From positions 620,001 through 684,000 of the forward strand of contig JAHBWZ010000001.1 in assembly GCA_019636755.1 (NCBI GenBank): a stretch of 64,000 bases of DNA. The letters run 5' to 3'. The position numbers were made by a program, and so were the translations under genes. Below the pieces are notes generated by a model. It worked only from the letters and a program-made list of their open reading frames with translations, was not told where the DNA came from and ran no database searches. Below are positions 39,919 through 50,200 of this stretch, one piece after another (the stretch's first letter is position 1; each line of letters starts with the position of its first letter). The DNA comes from Phycisphaeraceae bacterium (lineage in GTDB: Bacteria > Planctomycetota > Phycisphaerae > Phycisphaerales > SM1A02).

Positions 39919-40383
39919 GTGATCTCACAGACCGCCGAGTACGCGCTTCGCGCGATGGTCGATCTCTCCTTCCACCAGGGGCAATCGCGGACAAATCAGC
40001 AGATCGCGGATGCGACGCAGGTGCCCGCGGGGTACCTGGCGAAGATCCTCAAGGCGCTGACGCGCCACGGACTCATCCGGTCGCAGCGCGGGCCGACCGG
40101 CGGCTTCTCGCTCGAGCATGATCCGACGCGGATCACGGTCTTCGACATCCTCCAGGCCGTCGATCCGCCGAAGCGCATCACGAAGTGCCCGCTCGGGCTG
40201 CGAGAACACCGCGTGCGTCTCTGTCCGCTGCACCAGCGACTGGACGACGCCTTCGCCGCCGTCGAGCGTGCCTTCCGGGACACCACCCTGGACGAAGTCA
40301 CCGCGCGGCCGGAGCGCGGTCGCGGTCCCGCCCGGGGAACGTTGCGCATCAGCGGCGGGCTCCAGGTCGATCCGCAGCCGTGA
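39919..40383 (+). CDS. Rrf2-family regulator with incomplete cysteine triad
   Basis: 154 residues. MISQTAEYALRAMVDLSFHQ with QIADATQVPAGYLAKILKAL (recognition helix) and GLIRSQRGPTGGFSLEHDP (wing) define Rrf2 (NsrR/IscR/CymR family). NsrR and IscR carry C-x5-C-x5-C. Here Cys90 and Cys102 keep the outer positions but the middle one is Glu96, next to His97. Glu7 in the N-terminal helix matches the acidic cluster ligand of NsrR/RsrR. So it may bind an Fe-S cluster with mixed ligands, or sense differently. GTG start at 39919. Last gene of the nos direction, 172 bases after the small membrane gene, and a plausible NO/redox regulator of the region. Confidence 0.85.
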   Translation: MISQTAEYALRAMVDLSFHQGQSRTNQQIADATQVPAGYLAKILKALTRHGLIRSQRGPTGGFSLEHDPTRITVFDILQAVDPPKRITKCPLGLREHRVRLCPLHQRLDDAFAAVERAFRDTTLDEVTARPERGRGPARGTLRISGGLQVDPQP

Positions 40384-40428
40384 ATCCGGACCGGCGTCTG
40401 ACGGACGACCCGATCTCCTCCGGCGCCG

Positions 40429-40443
40429 ACCGGCGGGGCCGGT
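40429..40443 (+). terminator. Hairpin after the Rrf2 gene
   Basis: ACCGGC (40429-40434) and GCCGGT (40438-40443) around GGG. Short and without a U tract; a weak call. Confidence 0.25.
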
Positions 40444-40516
40444 GGTGACAGTCGGCGCGGACCGGCGTGTACACTCGCGCCCCGTGCCGCGTCCGTTCGT
40501 CCACCGGAGTCCCTGC

Positions 40517-41923
40517 ATGTCCAGTCCGCCACACCGGCCCGCCGCCGCGCCTCGTCTCCTTTCGCCTCGCGGTGCCGCGCCCCCGACGGACCGGGGGTGG
40601 ATCGCCGGGTTCGCCGGCGTGCTGTGTGCCGTGCTCATGACGTTTCCGGCCGCGGCACAGGAGAGGCCGCTGGCCCTGACCGGCGCCACCATCCACCCGG
40701 TGGACCGCGCTCCGATCACGGGCGGCGTGCTCGTCGTGCACCATGGGCGGATCGTGGCCGTCGGCCGCCGCGACGAGGTTGCAATTCCCGCGGACGCCGA
40801 CCGGCGCGACCTGCGCGATCACGTCATCATGCCGGGCCTCATCTGCACCCACAGCCACATCGGCGGCATCGGCGGCGCGGATGCCTCGGCGCCGATCCAG
40901 CCCGACATCCGGATCTTCGACTCGATCAACGTCCGTGACTCAGGGTTCCGGCGCGCCGTCGCCGGCGGACTGACCACGCTCAACATCATGCCCGGCTCCG
41001 GCCACCTGCTCAGCGGCCAGACCGTCTATGTGAAGCTTCGCGGCGGCGCGGTGATCGACGACCTGATGATCCGCGATCACGACGGCTGGATCATGGGCGG
41101 ACTCAAGATGGCCAACGGCACCAACCCGATGCGCGTCGACGGCCGCACGGTCTTCCCCGGCACCCGCGGCCGTGCCGCGTCGCTGGTCCGGCAGCACTTC
41201 ATCCGGGCGCGCGAGTACCTGGAGCGCCGGGAACGGGAGACGGGCGGACGTGCCGGGCCGCCGGCCAGGGACATCGGCATGGACGCGATGATCGAGGTGC
41301 TGGAGGGCCGGCGCATCGTCCATCATCACACCCATCGTCACGACGACATCATGACCGTCCTCCGGCTGCGCGAGGAATTCGGGTTCCGCGTGGTGCTGCA
41401 CCACGTGAGCGACGGCTGGATGGTGGCGGACAGGATCGCCGCCGCCGGCGTCCCGTGCTCCGCCATTCTCATCGACAGCCCGGGCGGCAAGCTGGAGGCG
41501 GTCAACCTCTCGCTGGAGACCGGCGCGATCCTGGAGAAGGCCGGCGTCCTCACCGCGTTCCACACCGATGACTGGATCACGGACTCCCGGCTCTTCCTCC
41601 GGATGGCGGCGCTGGCGGTGCGCGGGGGCATGTCGCGCGACGGCGCGCTTGCCGCACTGACGCTCAACGGCGCGAAGATGCTGGATCTGGACGCTCGCAT
41701 CGGATCGCTCACGCCCGGGAAGGATGCGGACTTCATCATCCTGAACGGCGATCCGCTCAGTGTGTACACGCGGGTCCTCGAGACGTGGGTCGAAGGCCGG
41801 CGTGTCTTCGATCGCTCCGATCCGAAGGATCGCCTGTATGCCGTAGGCGGCCCCGGCGCCGGCCACGACCAGGTGCCGTACTTCTGCTGCTTCGGTCTCG
41901 GGTTCATGGGAGGTGACCAGTGA
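40517..41923 (+). CDS. Secreted amidohydrolase (imidazolonepropionase-like)
   Basis: 468 residues. Signal peptide (WIAGFAGVLCAVLMTFPAAAQ). Amidohydrolase core: VIMPGLICTHSHIGG with the first HxH, RRIVHHHTHRHDDI, FRVVLHHVSDGWMV, AFHTDDW with the catalytic Asp, and SLTPGKDADFIILNGDPL at the end of the beta-sandwich. All metal ligands seem present. Exported relatives are thought to be prolidase- or dipeptidase-like. The next gene overlaps it by 4 bases. Confidence 0.85.
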   Translation: MSSPPHRPAAAPRLLSPRGAAPPTDRGWIAGFAGVLCAVLMTFPAAAQERPLALTGATIHPVDRAPITGGVLVVHHGRIVAVGRRDEVAIPADADRRDLRDHVIMPGLICTHSHIGGIGGADASAPIQPDIRIFDSINVRDSGFRRAVAGGLTTLNIMPGSGHLLSGQTVYVKLRGGAVIDDLMIRDHDGWIMGGLKMANGTNPMRVDGRTVFPGTRGRAASLVRQHFIRAREYLERRERETGGRAGPPARDIGMDAMIEVLEGRRIVHHHTHRHDDIMTVLRLREEFGFRVVLHHVSDGWMVADRIAAAGVPCSAILIDSPGGKLEAVNLSLETGAILEKAGVLTAFHTDDWITDSRLFLRMAALAVRGGMSRDGALAALTLNGAKMLDLDARIGSLTPGKDADFIILNGDPLSVYTRVLETWVEGRRVFDRSDPKDRLYAVGGPGAGHDQVPYFCCFGLGFMGGDQ

Positions 41924-43224
41924 TCGCGCGCCACCACCGTCGCGCCCGCGGCCGGGTCGCGGGATTCATCACCGCCGCGTCGCTGCTCATCGCGTGCGCC
42001 GTCCCGGCGAGCGCACAGATCGCCGTCGTCGGCGAGACGGTGTACACGATGGCGGGTGCGCCGATCCGGGACGGGGTCGTCGTCATCCGCGACGGACGCA
42101 TCGCCGCGGTCGGGCCCGCCGCATCGACGCCGGTGCCGCCGGGATTCCGCGTTCACCGTGCGCGGGTCGTCACGCCGGGCCTGGTCGATGCCCGCGCGAC
42201 CGTCGGCCTGACCGGGATCTACAACGTGCCGCACGACCAGGACCAGGCGGAGCGATCGAGCGCGATGCAGCCGGAACTCCGCGCGGTCGATGCCTACAAC
42301 GCGCTCGAGCGGCTCGTCACCTGGGTGCGCGGCTTCGGGGTCACGACGATTCACACCGGGCATGCCCCCGGCGAACTGATCACCGGCCAGACGATGATCG
42401 TCAAGACCGTCGGCCGCACCGTGGATGACGCGATGGTGCGGGAGACGGCGGCCATCGTCGCCACGCTCGGCCCCGGCGGCCAGCGCCGCGAGGGATCACC
42501 GGGGACGCGCGGCAAGGCGATGGCCATGCTTCGCCAGGAACTGATCCGCGCCGGCGAGTACGCCCATCGGCGCGACGACGCGGTCGAGGATCCGGCCGCG
42601 CCCGACGCGGCACCGGCCCCGGAGGCCATGGAGGCCGGCCCCGGGCGCGATCGCGCCGGGCGCGGCCGGGATCTGCGGCTCGAAGCACTCGCCCGCGTCC
42701 TCTCCGGGGAACTCCCCCTGCTCGTCACCGCGAACCACGCGCAGGACATCGCGTCCGCGCTGCGCCTGCAGCAGGAGTTCGGCATCCGCATCTGGCTCGA
42801 CGGCGCGGCGGAGGCCGCGCTTCTTCTCCCCGAGATCCGCGCCGCGGACGTTCCCGTGATCCTGCATCCGGCCATGGCCAGGATGGTCGGCGAATACGAG
42901 AACGCCTCCTTCGAGACGCCGCTGCGGCTCCACGAGGCGGGCATCGCCTTCGCGATGCAGAGTGGATTCGAGGGATACGTGCCCAAGGTCCGCGTCGTCC
43001 TGTTCGAGGCGGCCATCGCGGCCGGATACGGCCTGGGCCCCGAACGGGCGCTCGCGATGATCACGATCGACGCCGCGCGGATCCTGGGCATCGACGACCG
43101 CCTGGGATCCATCGCACCCGGCAAGGACGCGGACCTGGCGCTCTACGACGGCGATCCGTTCGAATACACCACGAAGTGCACGGGCGTGATCATCGACGGC
43201 GCCTGGGTGGATGACGGCCGGTGA
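41920..43224 (+). CDS. Secreted amidohydrolase-like protein lacking the N-terminal HxH
   Basis: 434 residues, signal peptide (ASLLIACAVPASAQ). It has the flanking folds of the family: VYTMAGAPIRDGVVVIRDGR at the start and RLGSIAPGKDADLALYDGDP at the end. The place of the metal motif reads VTPGLVDARATVGLTG, without His-x-His. IHTGHAPGE, VTANHAQDI and VILHPAMAR keep some His. Paired with the preceding amidohydrolase (ATGA overlap), it may be a partner subunit or a changed enzyme. Confidence 0.8.
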   Translation: MIARHHRRARGRVAGFITAASLLIACAVPASAQIAVVGETVYTMAGAPIRDGVVVIRDGRIAAVGPAASTPVPPGFRVHRARVVTPGLVDARATVGLTGIYNVPHDQDQAERSSAMQPELRAVDAYNALERLVTWVRGFGVTTIHTGHAPGELITGQTMIVKTVGRTVDDAMVRETAAIVATLGPGGQRREGSPGTRGKAMAMLRQELIRAGEYAHRRDDAVEDPAAPDAAPAPEAMEAGPGRDRAGRGRDLRLEALARVLSGELPLLVTANHAQDIASALRLQQEFGIRIWLDGAAEAALLLPEIRAADVPVILHPAMARMVGEYENASFETPLRLHEAGIAFAMQSGFEGYVPKVRVVLFEAAIAAGYGLGPERALAMITIDAARILGIDDRLGSIAPGKDADLALYDGDPFEYTTKCTGVIIDGAWVDDGR

Positions 43225-43267
43225 CCGGTGAGCGCGCCCGGCACGCACCATCATCCGCAGCGCGCGG

Positions 43268-45325
43268 TCAGTCATCCTCGTCGTGCTGCGGGCTGTACTT
43301 CGCGATCACGTCCGCCTGCACGCTGGAGGGCGTCGGCTCATCGTGGCTGTACTCCATGGAGTACGAACCGGCGCCGCCCGTCATGCTCTTGAGCGTGTTC
43401 GCGTAGGTCATCGTCTCGGCAAGCGGCGCCTCGGCGGTGATGAGCGCCTGGTTCCCGGGCAGCATGTCCGTTCCCTGGATCCGGCCGCGCCGACCGGACA
43501 TGTCGGAGGAGATATCGCCGATCATGTCCGCGGGTACGGTGATCTCCATCCGGACGAACGGCTCCAGCAGAACCGGGCGTGCCTTGCGCACCGCGTCGAC
43601 GAACGCCTTCCTGCCGGCGCTGACGAAGGCCACTTCCTTGGAGTCCACCGGGTGGTGCTTGCCGTCGTACACGCTGACCTTGATCCCGTGCATCGGGTAT
43701 CCCGCGATGGCGCCGGCCGCCATGACCTGCCGCACGCCCTTCTCGATGGCGGGCAGGAACTGTCTCGGCACCGAGCCGCCGAACGTGTCGTCGACGAAGA
43801 GCAGACCGTCCTCGGTCGACTCGCCGTCCGCCACCGGTTCGACACGCAGGAAGACCTCGCCGAACTGGCCCGCGCCGCCCGTCTGCTTCTTGTGCCGGTG
43901 ATGTCCCTCCGCCTTCGCGGAGATCGTCTCCTTGTACGCGACCCGCGGCGGATGGGTCTGCACCTCGACCCCGTACTGGTCCTTCAGCAGGCGGAGCTTC
44001 GCCCGGAGGTGGAGTTCACCAAGACCGCGGAGCACCGTCTCACCGGTCGCCTGCACGCGCTCGAAGACCAGCGTCGGGTCCTCGGCGGTCATCTTCCGCA
44101 GTGCGTCACCGAGCTTCGTCTCCGCGCCCTTGGACGTACCGACCAGCGCCAGGCCGTACATCGGCCGCGGCAGCGGGATCGGGACGAAGTGCAGGTCCTC
44201 GGAGATCTCACCGGTGTGCAGCGTCGCGTTGTAGGCGATCTCCTCGATCTTGGCGACGGCCCCGATGTCACCCGCGATGATCTGCGGCACCTCCGTGTGC
44301 TCCTTCCCGCGCAGCTTGAAGACGTGGGCGACGCGCACCGGCTTGCGCGCGGTGTCCACGCGCGGCGAGACATCGCTGCCCAGGTGGCCCTGGTGCACCT
44401 TGAACACGCAGAGCCGGCCGACGAACGGGTCCGACGCCACCTTGAAGACGTGCGCCACCAGCGGCAGGCCGGAGTCCGGCTTCGCGGCGAACGACACCAT
44501 CGCGCCGTCCTTCGGATACACGAACGGCCGTGGATTCCCCTCCAGCGGGTTGGGGCAGAGATGCGCGAAGACGTGCAGGAGTTCACGGATGCCGACCTGG
44601 TCCCGGGCCGACGCGAAGCAGATGGGCACCAGGTGCGACTCGCGCAGCGCCCGTTCGAACGGGTCATGCAGCGCCTCCGGCGAGGGCTTCTCGCCGGCGA
44701 GGTACCGCTCCATCATCGCCTCGTCCACCTCCACCACCTGGTCCACGATCGCGGTGTGGAAGTCCGCGACCGGACCGAGATCGCTCTCGCCGTCCGCGCG
44801 CCCGAAGCAGTCGATCACCGCCCGCCCGTTCCCGGCGGGCAGGTTGATCGGCAGGCACTCCCGGCCGAAGGTCTCCTGGATGGCCTCGAGGAACGCACGC
44901 AGCGACGCCGCGTGGTCCATCTTGTTCACCACGATGAGCCGCGGCAGGTTCCGGTCCTGCGCGCTCTTCATGAGCCGGCGGGCCACGGGATCGATGCCCG
45001 AGTTCGGGTCCAGCACGAGCACCACGGTCTCGACGGCCGGATACGCGCTGAGCGCCTGGCCGATGAAGTCGCCGCGCCCCGGCGTGTCGATGATGTTCAG
45101 GTGCGAGCCGTCGAAGTCGAAGTGCACGATCGACGACACCAGCGAGTGATGGAACTCCCGCGCCAGGTCGTCGTGATCCGACACCGTGTTGCCGTCCTCG
45201 ACACGACCGATCCGTCCGGTCACGCCGGCGGCATGCAGCATCGTCTCCACCAGCGTCGTCTTCCCGGCACCGGCGGTTCCCACGAGTGCGATATTGCGGA
45301 TGTCGGTCGTCGTGTAGCCGGGCAT
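43268..45325 (-). CDS. Elongation factor G-like GTPase (fusA paralogue)
   Basis: 685 residues, translation-factor GTPase. G1 is NIALVGTAGAGKTTLVETML, not the AHIDAGKTT of true EF-G. G3 is DTPGRGDF, so the His of DTPGHVDF is Arg. G4 is NKMD. Domains II to V follow, with YKETI and GGAGQFGEVFLRVEP in domain IV and MTGGAGSYSMEYSHDEPTPS at the C-terminus. This matches the EF-G-like family that accompanies a true fusA in Planctomycetota, Thermus and actinobacteria; function is not established. AGGAGG lies 11 bases upstream of ATG 45325. It converges on the amidohydrolase pair. Confidence 0.88.
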   Translation of the reverse strand: MPGYTTTDIRNIALVGTAGAGKTTLVETMLHAAGVTGRIGRVEDGNTVSDHDDLAREFHHSLVSSIVHFDFDGSHLNIIDTPGRGDFIGQALSAYPAVETVVLVLDPNSGIDPVARRLMKSAQDRNLPRLIVVNKMDHAASLRAFLEAIQETFGRECLPINLPAGNGRAVIDCFGRADGESDLGPVADFHTAIVDQVVEVDEAMMERYLAGEKPSPEALHDPFERALRESHLVPICFASARDQVGIRELLHVFAHLCPNPLEGNPRPFVYPKDGAMVSFAAKPDSGLPLVAHVFKVASDPFVGRLCVFKVHQGHLGSDVSPRVDTARKPVRVAHVFKLRGKEHTEVPQIIAGDIGAVAKIEEIAYNATLHTGEISEDLHFVPIPLPRPMYGLALVGTSKGAETKLGDALRKMTAEDPTLVFERVQATGETVLRGLGELHLRAKLRLLKDQYGVEVQTHPPRVAYKETISAKAEGHHRHKKQTGGAGQFGEVFLRVEPVADGESTEDGLLFVDDTFGGSVPRQFLPAIEKGVRQVMAAGAIAGYPMHGIKVSVYDGKHHPVDSKEVAFVSAGRKAFVDAVRKARPVLLEPFVRMEITVPADMIGDISSDMSGRRGRIQGTDMLPGNQALITAEAPLAETMTYANTLKSMTGGAGSYSMEYSHDEPTPSSVQADVIAKYSPQHDEDD

Positions 45326-45533
45326 GGACCTTGATACCTCCTGGGGGCTCGGGCCCCGTCGCTGATGCTCGACCGCCCGTGAACCCGGAAGTCGGCGGCG
45401 GTCATGGACGAAGGAAGGACGCGGGACGACTCCGGCGCCGCGGTCCGTGCTCCGGGGCACACCCCGGGGGCCCGGCGGCGGGGGCGCCGATGATACAGCG
45501 CGGCGCCCCGCCTGCATCGCGCAGAATGCGGCC

Positions 45534-46088
45534 ATGCACCTCCCGTCGCCGTCCTCCGTACGCCCCGCGGCCCCGGACCCGTCGCTCCTGCACATCGTGC
45601 TCGTGCGTCCCGAGATCCCGAACAACACGGGCAACATCGGCCGCACCGCCGCCGCGATCGGCGCGCCCCTGCACATCGTTCACCCGATCGCCTTCGACAT
45701 GTCGGAGAAGGCCGTCCGGCGCGCAGGCCTGGACTACTGGCCCCTGGTGGACTGCCGTCATCACGCGGACTGGACCGCGTTCCTCGCCACCGCCGCGCCC
45801 GCCCGGGCCTGGCTCCTGTCCAGCCATGGTGAGCGCACCTTCTGGGATGCCGACTTCACGCCGGGCGACCACATTCTCTTCGGGGGCGAGACGCGCGGCG
45901 CCCCGCCCGAGGTCCACGCGTGGGCCACGGATCGGTTCGGGCCGGCACACCGGCTTCGGATTCCCATGCGCGACCTGCCCGGCGTGCGCAGTCTCAACCT
46001 GGCGACGGCGGTGTGCACCGTCGCCTACGAGGTGCTTCGACAGATCCGGAGCCGGACGCCGGCACTGGTCGATCAGCGGATGCGCTGA
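45534..46088 (+). CDS. trmL: tRNA (cytidine(34)-2'-O)-methyltransferase TrmL
   Basis: 184 residues, SPOUT (SpoU) methyltransferase modifying the wobble base of tRNA-Leu. HIVLVRPEIPNNTGNIGRTA, then HIVHPIAF, LDYWPLVDCR, HILFGGETRGAPPEVHAWAT and IPMRDLPGVRSLNLATAVCT form the three trefoil-knot motifs. An 18-residue Pro-rich N-terminal lead is extra. The 3' end overlaps the convergent htpX by 16 bases. Confidence 0.93.
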   Translation: MHLPSPSSVRPAAPDPSLLHIVLVRPEIPNNTGNIGRTAAAIGAPLHIVHPIAFDMSEKAVRRAGLDYWPLVDCRHHADWTAFLATAAPARAWLLSSHGERTFWDADFTPGDHILFGGETRGAPPEVHAWATDRFGPAHRLRIPMRDLPGVRSLNLATAVCTVAYEVLRQIRSRTPALVDQRMR

Positions 46089-46906
46089 AGGGCGGCGATG
46101 CGCCGCGCCACCGGCGGATGCGTGGCGAAGAGGTCAGTCAGCGTGCGGCCCATGAACGGCTCGACGATGAAGAGATTGTTCATCGCCGGGTTCGGCTGAT
46201 GCATCGGGACCCGCCGCGCCACGGCATCCAGCTTCGAAAGCGCACTCATGAGCCCGTCCGGCGACCCCGCGATCGCCGCGCCGTCGGCGTCCGCAACGTA
46301 CTCGCGGCTCCGGCTGATCATCGCCTTGATGAGCGCGGCGCCGACGGCGCCCAGCAGCACCACGCCGATCGCCGCCAGCGGGTGGCCGCCCTGCCGGTTG
46401 CCACCGCCGAAGAAGAATGCGAACTGCGCCAGCATGGAGAAGATGCCCGCCACCGTCGCGGCGATCGTGCTCGTCAGCGTATCCCGGTTGCGGATGTGGG
46501 CGAGTTCGTGCGCCATGACGCCCTCCAGTTCCGCCCGGTCGAGCAGGCGCAGCGCTCCCGCCGTCACCGCGACCGCCGAGTGGCGGGGATTGCGCCCGGT
46601 CGCGAAGGCGTTGGGCGCCTCCTGCGGACAGACGTAGACACGCGGCATCGGCAGCCCTGCACGCACCGACAGGTCCCGGACCATCCGGTACAGGTCGGGC
46701 ATCGTCCGCTCATCGATCTCGCGCCCCTGCATGGCAGTGATCGCGATCCGGTCGGAGAAGAACCACGCCGAGAAGTTCATCACCAGGGCGACCGCGCCCG
46801 CCACGAACATCCCGGAGGTCCCCCAGAAGCTGCCGACCCAGACCAGCAGTGCGAAGAGCGCACCGAGCAGGACCGCGGTCTTCATGTTGTTGATGAATGG
46901 AGTCAT
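46073..46906 (-). CDS. htpX: Membrane zinc protease HtpX
   Basis: 277 residues. N-terminal helices AVLLGALFALLVWVGSFWGT and MFVAGAVALVMNFSAWFFSD; YVCPQEAPNAFATGRNPRHS, the HtpX signature; zinc site HELAH at 133-137; another two helices; and the third ligand region SREYVADADGAA. Degrades damaged membrane proteins. ATG 46906 gives canonical length; the open frame upstream is disordered. Confidence 0.93.
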   Translation of the reverse strand: MTPFINNMKTAVLLGALFALLVWVGSFWGTSGMFVAGAVALVMNFSAWFFSDRIAITAMQGREIDERTMPDLYRMVRDLSVRAGLPMPRVYVCPQEAPNAFATGRNPRHSAVAVTAGALRLLDRAELEGVMAHELAHIRNRDTLTSTIAATVAGIFSMLAQFAFFFGGGNRQGGHPLAAIGVVLLGAVGAALIKAMISRSREYVADADGAAIAGSPDGLMSALSKLDAVARRVPMHQPNPAMNNLFIVEPFMGRTLTDLFATHPPVARRIAALQRIR

Positions 46907-47038
46907 GGCCGTATCGTTCCCGGGGCCGGCGGGGTTGTCCACCGCGCCGGAGGCGCGTGCCATCCCTCGTTCCGCGCGGCCGGTCGCGGGACGACCGCGT
47001 TCGATCATGCGTTGAGCGTATCGGCGCGCCGCCGGGGA

Positions 47039-48334
47039 TCAGTGCGGCAGCGGGAATGCCCGGCAGAGCTCCTCGACCGCGCCGCGCACGCGGGTCGCGA
47101 CCGCCGCGTCGCCCTTCGCGCCCAGCACCTCGTCGAGGCACGCGGCGATCGTGTCCATCTCGGCGGCCCCGAGGCCGCGCGTGGTCACCGCCGGCGTCCC
47201 CAGCCGCAGGCCGCTGGTCACCATCGGCTTGCGCGGGTCATTGGGGATGCCGTTCTTGTTGACCACGATGCCGGCCGACTCAAGCCATCGCTCGGCATCG
47301 GCGCCGGTCAGATCGGGGTCGCGCGGCCGGAGATCCACGAGCATGAGGTGGTTCTCCGTTCCGCCGCTGCAGAGCCGGTATCCGCGCTTCGTCAGCGCGG
47401 ACGCCAGCGCCCGGGCGTTCTCCACCACGCGTCCGCAGTAGGCGCGGAACGCGGGCTGGAGTGCCTCGCCGAAGGCCACCGCCTTGGCCGCGATCACGTG
47501 CATCAGCGGTCCGCCCTGGCTCCCGGGGAAGACCTTCCGATCCACCCTCCGCGCCAGGTCCTCGTCATCCGACAGGATCAGGCCGCCCCGCGGTCCGCGC
47601 AGCGTCTTGTGCGTGGTCGTTGTGACGACATGCGCGTGCGGAAACGGGGACGGGTGGACGCCCGCCGCCACCAGGCCGGCGATGTGTGCGATGTCCGCCA
47701 GGAGATACGCCCCCACCTCGTCCGCGATGGCGCGGAACCGGGCGAAGTCGATGACGCGCGGATACGCCGAGTAGCCGCAGATGATCACCTTCGGCCGGGT
47801 CTCGCGGGCGATCCGGGCGATGGCGTCGTAGTCCAGGAGTTCCGTCGCCGGGTCCAGGTCGTATTCGACGATCCGGTAGAACGTGCCGGAGAAGTTCACC
47901 TTGAGACCGTGGCTCAGGTGACCACCGGACTTGATGGGCAGCGCGAGGATGGTGTCCCCCGGCTCGGCCAGGGCCATGAAGGCGGCGACGTTGGCATTCG
48001 CGCCGCTGTGCGGCTGCACGTTCGCGAAGCCACAGCCGAACAGCGTCTTCGCCCGGTCCCGCGCACAGGACTCGATCCGGTCGTGGTGCACGCAGCCGCC
48101 GTAGTAGCGACTGCCGGGATACCCCTCGGCGTACTTGTTGGTCAGCCACGACCCCATGGTGTGCATGACGGCGGGCGAGACATGGTTCTCGGAGGCGATC
48201 AGTTCCAGCGTCCCGGCCTGGCGCACCGCCTCCGCCCGCATCGCGTCGGCGATCTCCGGATCCTTCTGGTCCAGCAGGGTCAGCAGCGCGGCGGAGAGCG
48301 CGTCAAGATCGGGCGTGGTCTCGAGGATCGGCAT
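47039..48334 (-). CDS. glyA: Serine hydroxymethyltransferase
   Basis: 431 residues; interconverts serine and glycine with tetrahydrofolate. [56 protein letters not shown], and the PLP lysine in [16 protein letters not shown] are all canonical. [12 protein letters not shown] near the end is the substrate carboxylate Arg region. ATG 48334. It diverges from the secreted nuclease-like gene by 168 bases. Confidence 0.97.
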   Translation of the reverse strand: MPILETTPDLDALSAALLTLLDQKDPEIADAMRAEAVRQAGTLELIASENHVSPAVMHTMGSWLTNKYAEGYPGSRYYGGCVHHDRIESCARDRAKTLFGCGFANVQPHSGANANVAAFMALAEPGDTILALPIKSGGHLSHGLKVNFSGTFYRIVEYDLDPATELLDYDAIARIARETRPKVIICGYSAYPRVIDFARFRAIADEVGAYLLADIAHIAGLVAAGVHPSPFPHAHVVTTTTHKTLRGPRGGLILSDDEDLARRVDRKVFPGSQGGPLMHVIAAKAVAFGEALQPAFRAYCGRVVENARALASALTKRGYRLCSGGTENHLMLVDLRPRDPDLTGADAERWLESAGIVVNKNGIPNDPRKPMVTSGLRLGTPAVTTRGLGAAEMDTIAACLDEVLGAKGDAAVATRVRGAVEELCRAFPLPH

Positions 48335-48502
48335 GGCGGACCATGCTAACACCGTGGCCACGGGCGGTTGGCAGCACCCGCGCCGCGGCGGGCGCGCCGG
48401 TCCGGCGCGCATCGACCTCGCGGGATCCGCGCGGCCCCGGGCCGATCCGCGGGCCGGTGGCCGATACCATGCCGTCGTCCGGAAGGGACGAGGCGCCGAA
48501 CC

Positions 48503-50200
48503 ATGTCATTGATCCGCTCCTGCACCACGCCCGCCATCGCCCTGCCGCTGCTCTTCGGCGCACCTGCCGCGCCGGTCGCGGCGGCCGACCAGGTCACGGC
48601 GCCACCGCCGTCGTCGTCCGGACAGGTCCATCCGGCCGACGCCGTGCGCATCGTCCTCGACGGCAGGTTCGACGACTGGGCCGATGTCCCGGTCGCGATC
48701 CACGATCCACCCGATGCCGCCGGCGCCGAGATCGACTTCGGCCGCGTGTTCGTGCAGTCGGACGACCACTTCCTGCACCTGCTCATCGAACTCGGTCGCC
48801 CCGTCAACCCGCAGGCGCTCGACGGCCGGATGCTGCTGCTCCTGGATGCGGACGCGAATCCGGAGACCGGTGCCGAACGACACGGCCTGCGCGGAGTCGA
48901 CGTGGTCCTGGAGTTCTCCCCGCCCGATCCGCGCCGCCCGGACGCCCCCGGCCAGGGCGTCCGTCTCTTCATGGAGCCCCCGCCCGATCCTGCCGAGGCC
49001 CGCGGGCGCGCGACCGGGGTCCCGGCGAACGCCGCGGGCGTCGCGTTCGCGCCGACGTTCGCGCACGACCGGATCGAACTGCGGATCGATCGCGACTTCG
49101 CCCTGCCCGGACGGCGCCGTGCCCTGGCGACACCCGGGGCGCACGCCATGCGACTGGTATCCCTGTCGCCCGACGGCGCCGTCGCGGACGAGACCGGGAC
49201 CTTCCACGCACGGTTCCGGTCGGCGGCTTCACCGCCGCCGCATGCCGACGCCTCGTTCGATCCGGCGAAGCGCGCGGAAGGCACGGCGTTCCGGGTCGCC
49301 AACTGGAACGTGGAACTCGGAAAGATCATGACGGAAGCGGTGCGCTCGCGGAGACTTCTCAGCGCCATCCGGGCCGACATCATCCTGCTCCAGGAACTGC
49401 GCGAGGGTCAGGCGGCGGAGCCGCTCGCCGACCTGCTGCGCAGCGCCGATCCGATGAACCGGCCGTGGAACGTCATCATCGGCGAGGGCGGCGGGAATCT
49501 GCGCTGCGCCGTGGCGAGCCACTTCCCGATGCGGGCCGGCGAAGGCATCTCGCGCATCGCGGAGCTGGACGCGACGACCGGGGCGCCGCGACCGGGGCGC
49601 TTCCTCCGGCAGTCGGGTGTCGAGATCGACACACCCGCAGGGACGATCCTCGCGATGTCGCTCCACCTGAAGTGCTGCGGGCGCCTGGGCGACGACTCGG
49701 ACCGGCGAAGGGAGCGCGAAGCCGCCGCGATTCTCCACGCGCTCCGTACGACGCTGGCCGCCGGACACGGCACCGGTCGCATCATCGGGGCGGTCGTCGG
49801 AGGCGACTTCAACCTGGTCGGCGGCGAACGGCCGCTGCGCATCCTGGTGGACGACGAACGACTTCCCGCAGGACCGCTCCGCGCCGCCGCGCCGCTGCAG
49901 CCGTGCAGAAGGACGATGGCCACCTGGTTCGAGCCCGCGTCACCGTTCACGGCGGGACGCCTGGACTACGTCCTGTATTCGGGCGGCACCCTGGCGCTGC
50001 TGCACACGTTCGTCCTGCAGACCGAGTCGCTGGCGGAGGTCACGCTGACTCGCGCGGGCCTGGAGCGCGACGACACGACCCGCACCAGCGACCACCTTCC
50101 GGTGGTCGTGGACCTTGCCAGGCACCACGCCGCCGGCGCGGTCCACCCGGCCCCGCCCGCCGTCGACGCCCGCCCCGCACGCGATCGAGGTGCACGATGA
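48503..50200 (+). CDS. Secreted endonuclease/exonuclease/phosphatase-family protein with sugar-binding-like N-domain
   Basis: 565 residues with signal peptide ([20 protein letters not shown]). Residues 40-250 resemble CBM9/DOMON-type beta-sandwiches ([36 protein letters not shown]). The C-terminal EEP fold has [12 protein letters not shown] (Asn), [12 protein letters not shown] (metal Glu), [16 protein letters not shown] (Asp and Asn) and [13 protein letters not shown] (catalytic Asp-His). Enzymes of this fold cut DNA, RNA or phosphodiesters. It overlaps the methyltransferase gene by 4 bases. Confidence 0.82.
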   Translation: MSLIRSCTTPAIALPLLFGAPAAPVAAADQVTAPPPSSSGQVHPADAVRIVLDGRFDDWADVPVAIHDPPDAAGAEIDFGRVFVQSDDHFLHLLIELGRPVNPQALDGRMLLLLDADANPETGAERHGLRGVDVVLEFSPPDPRRPDAPGQGVRLFMEPPPDPAEARGRATGVPANAAGVAFAPTFAHDRIELRIDRDFALPGRRRALATPGAHAMRLVSLSPDGAVADETGTFHARFRSAASPPPHADASFDPAKRAEGTAFRVANWNVELGKIMTEAVRSRRLLSAIRADIILLQELREGQAAEPLADLLRSADPMNRPWNVIIGEGGGNLRCAVASHFPMRAGEGISRIAELDATTGAPRPGRFLRQSGVEIDTPAGTILAMSLHLKCCGRLGDDSDRRREREAAAILHALRTTLAAGHGTGRIIGAVVGGDFNLVGGERPLRILVDDERLPAGPLRAAAPLQPCRRTMATWFEPASPFTAGRLDYVLYSGGTLALLHTFVLQTESLAEVTLTRAGLERDDTTRTSDHLPVVVDLARHHAAGAVHPAPPAVDARPARDRGAR

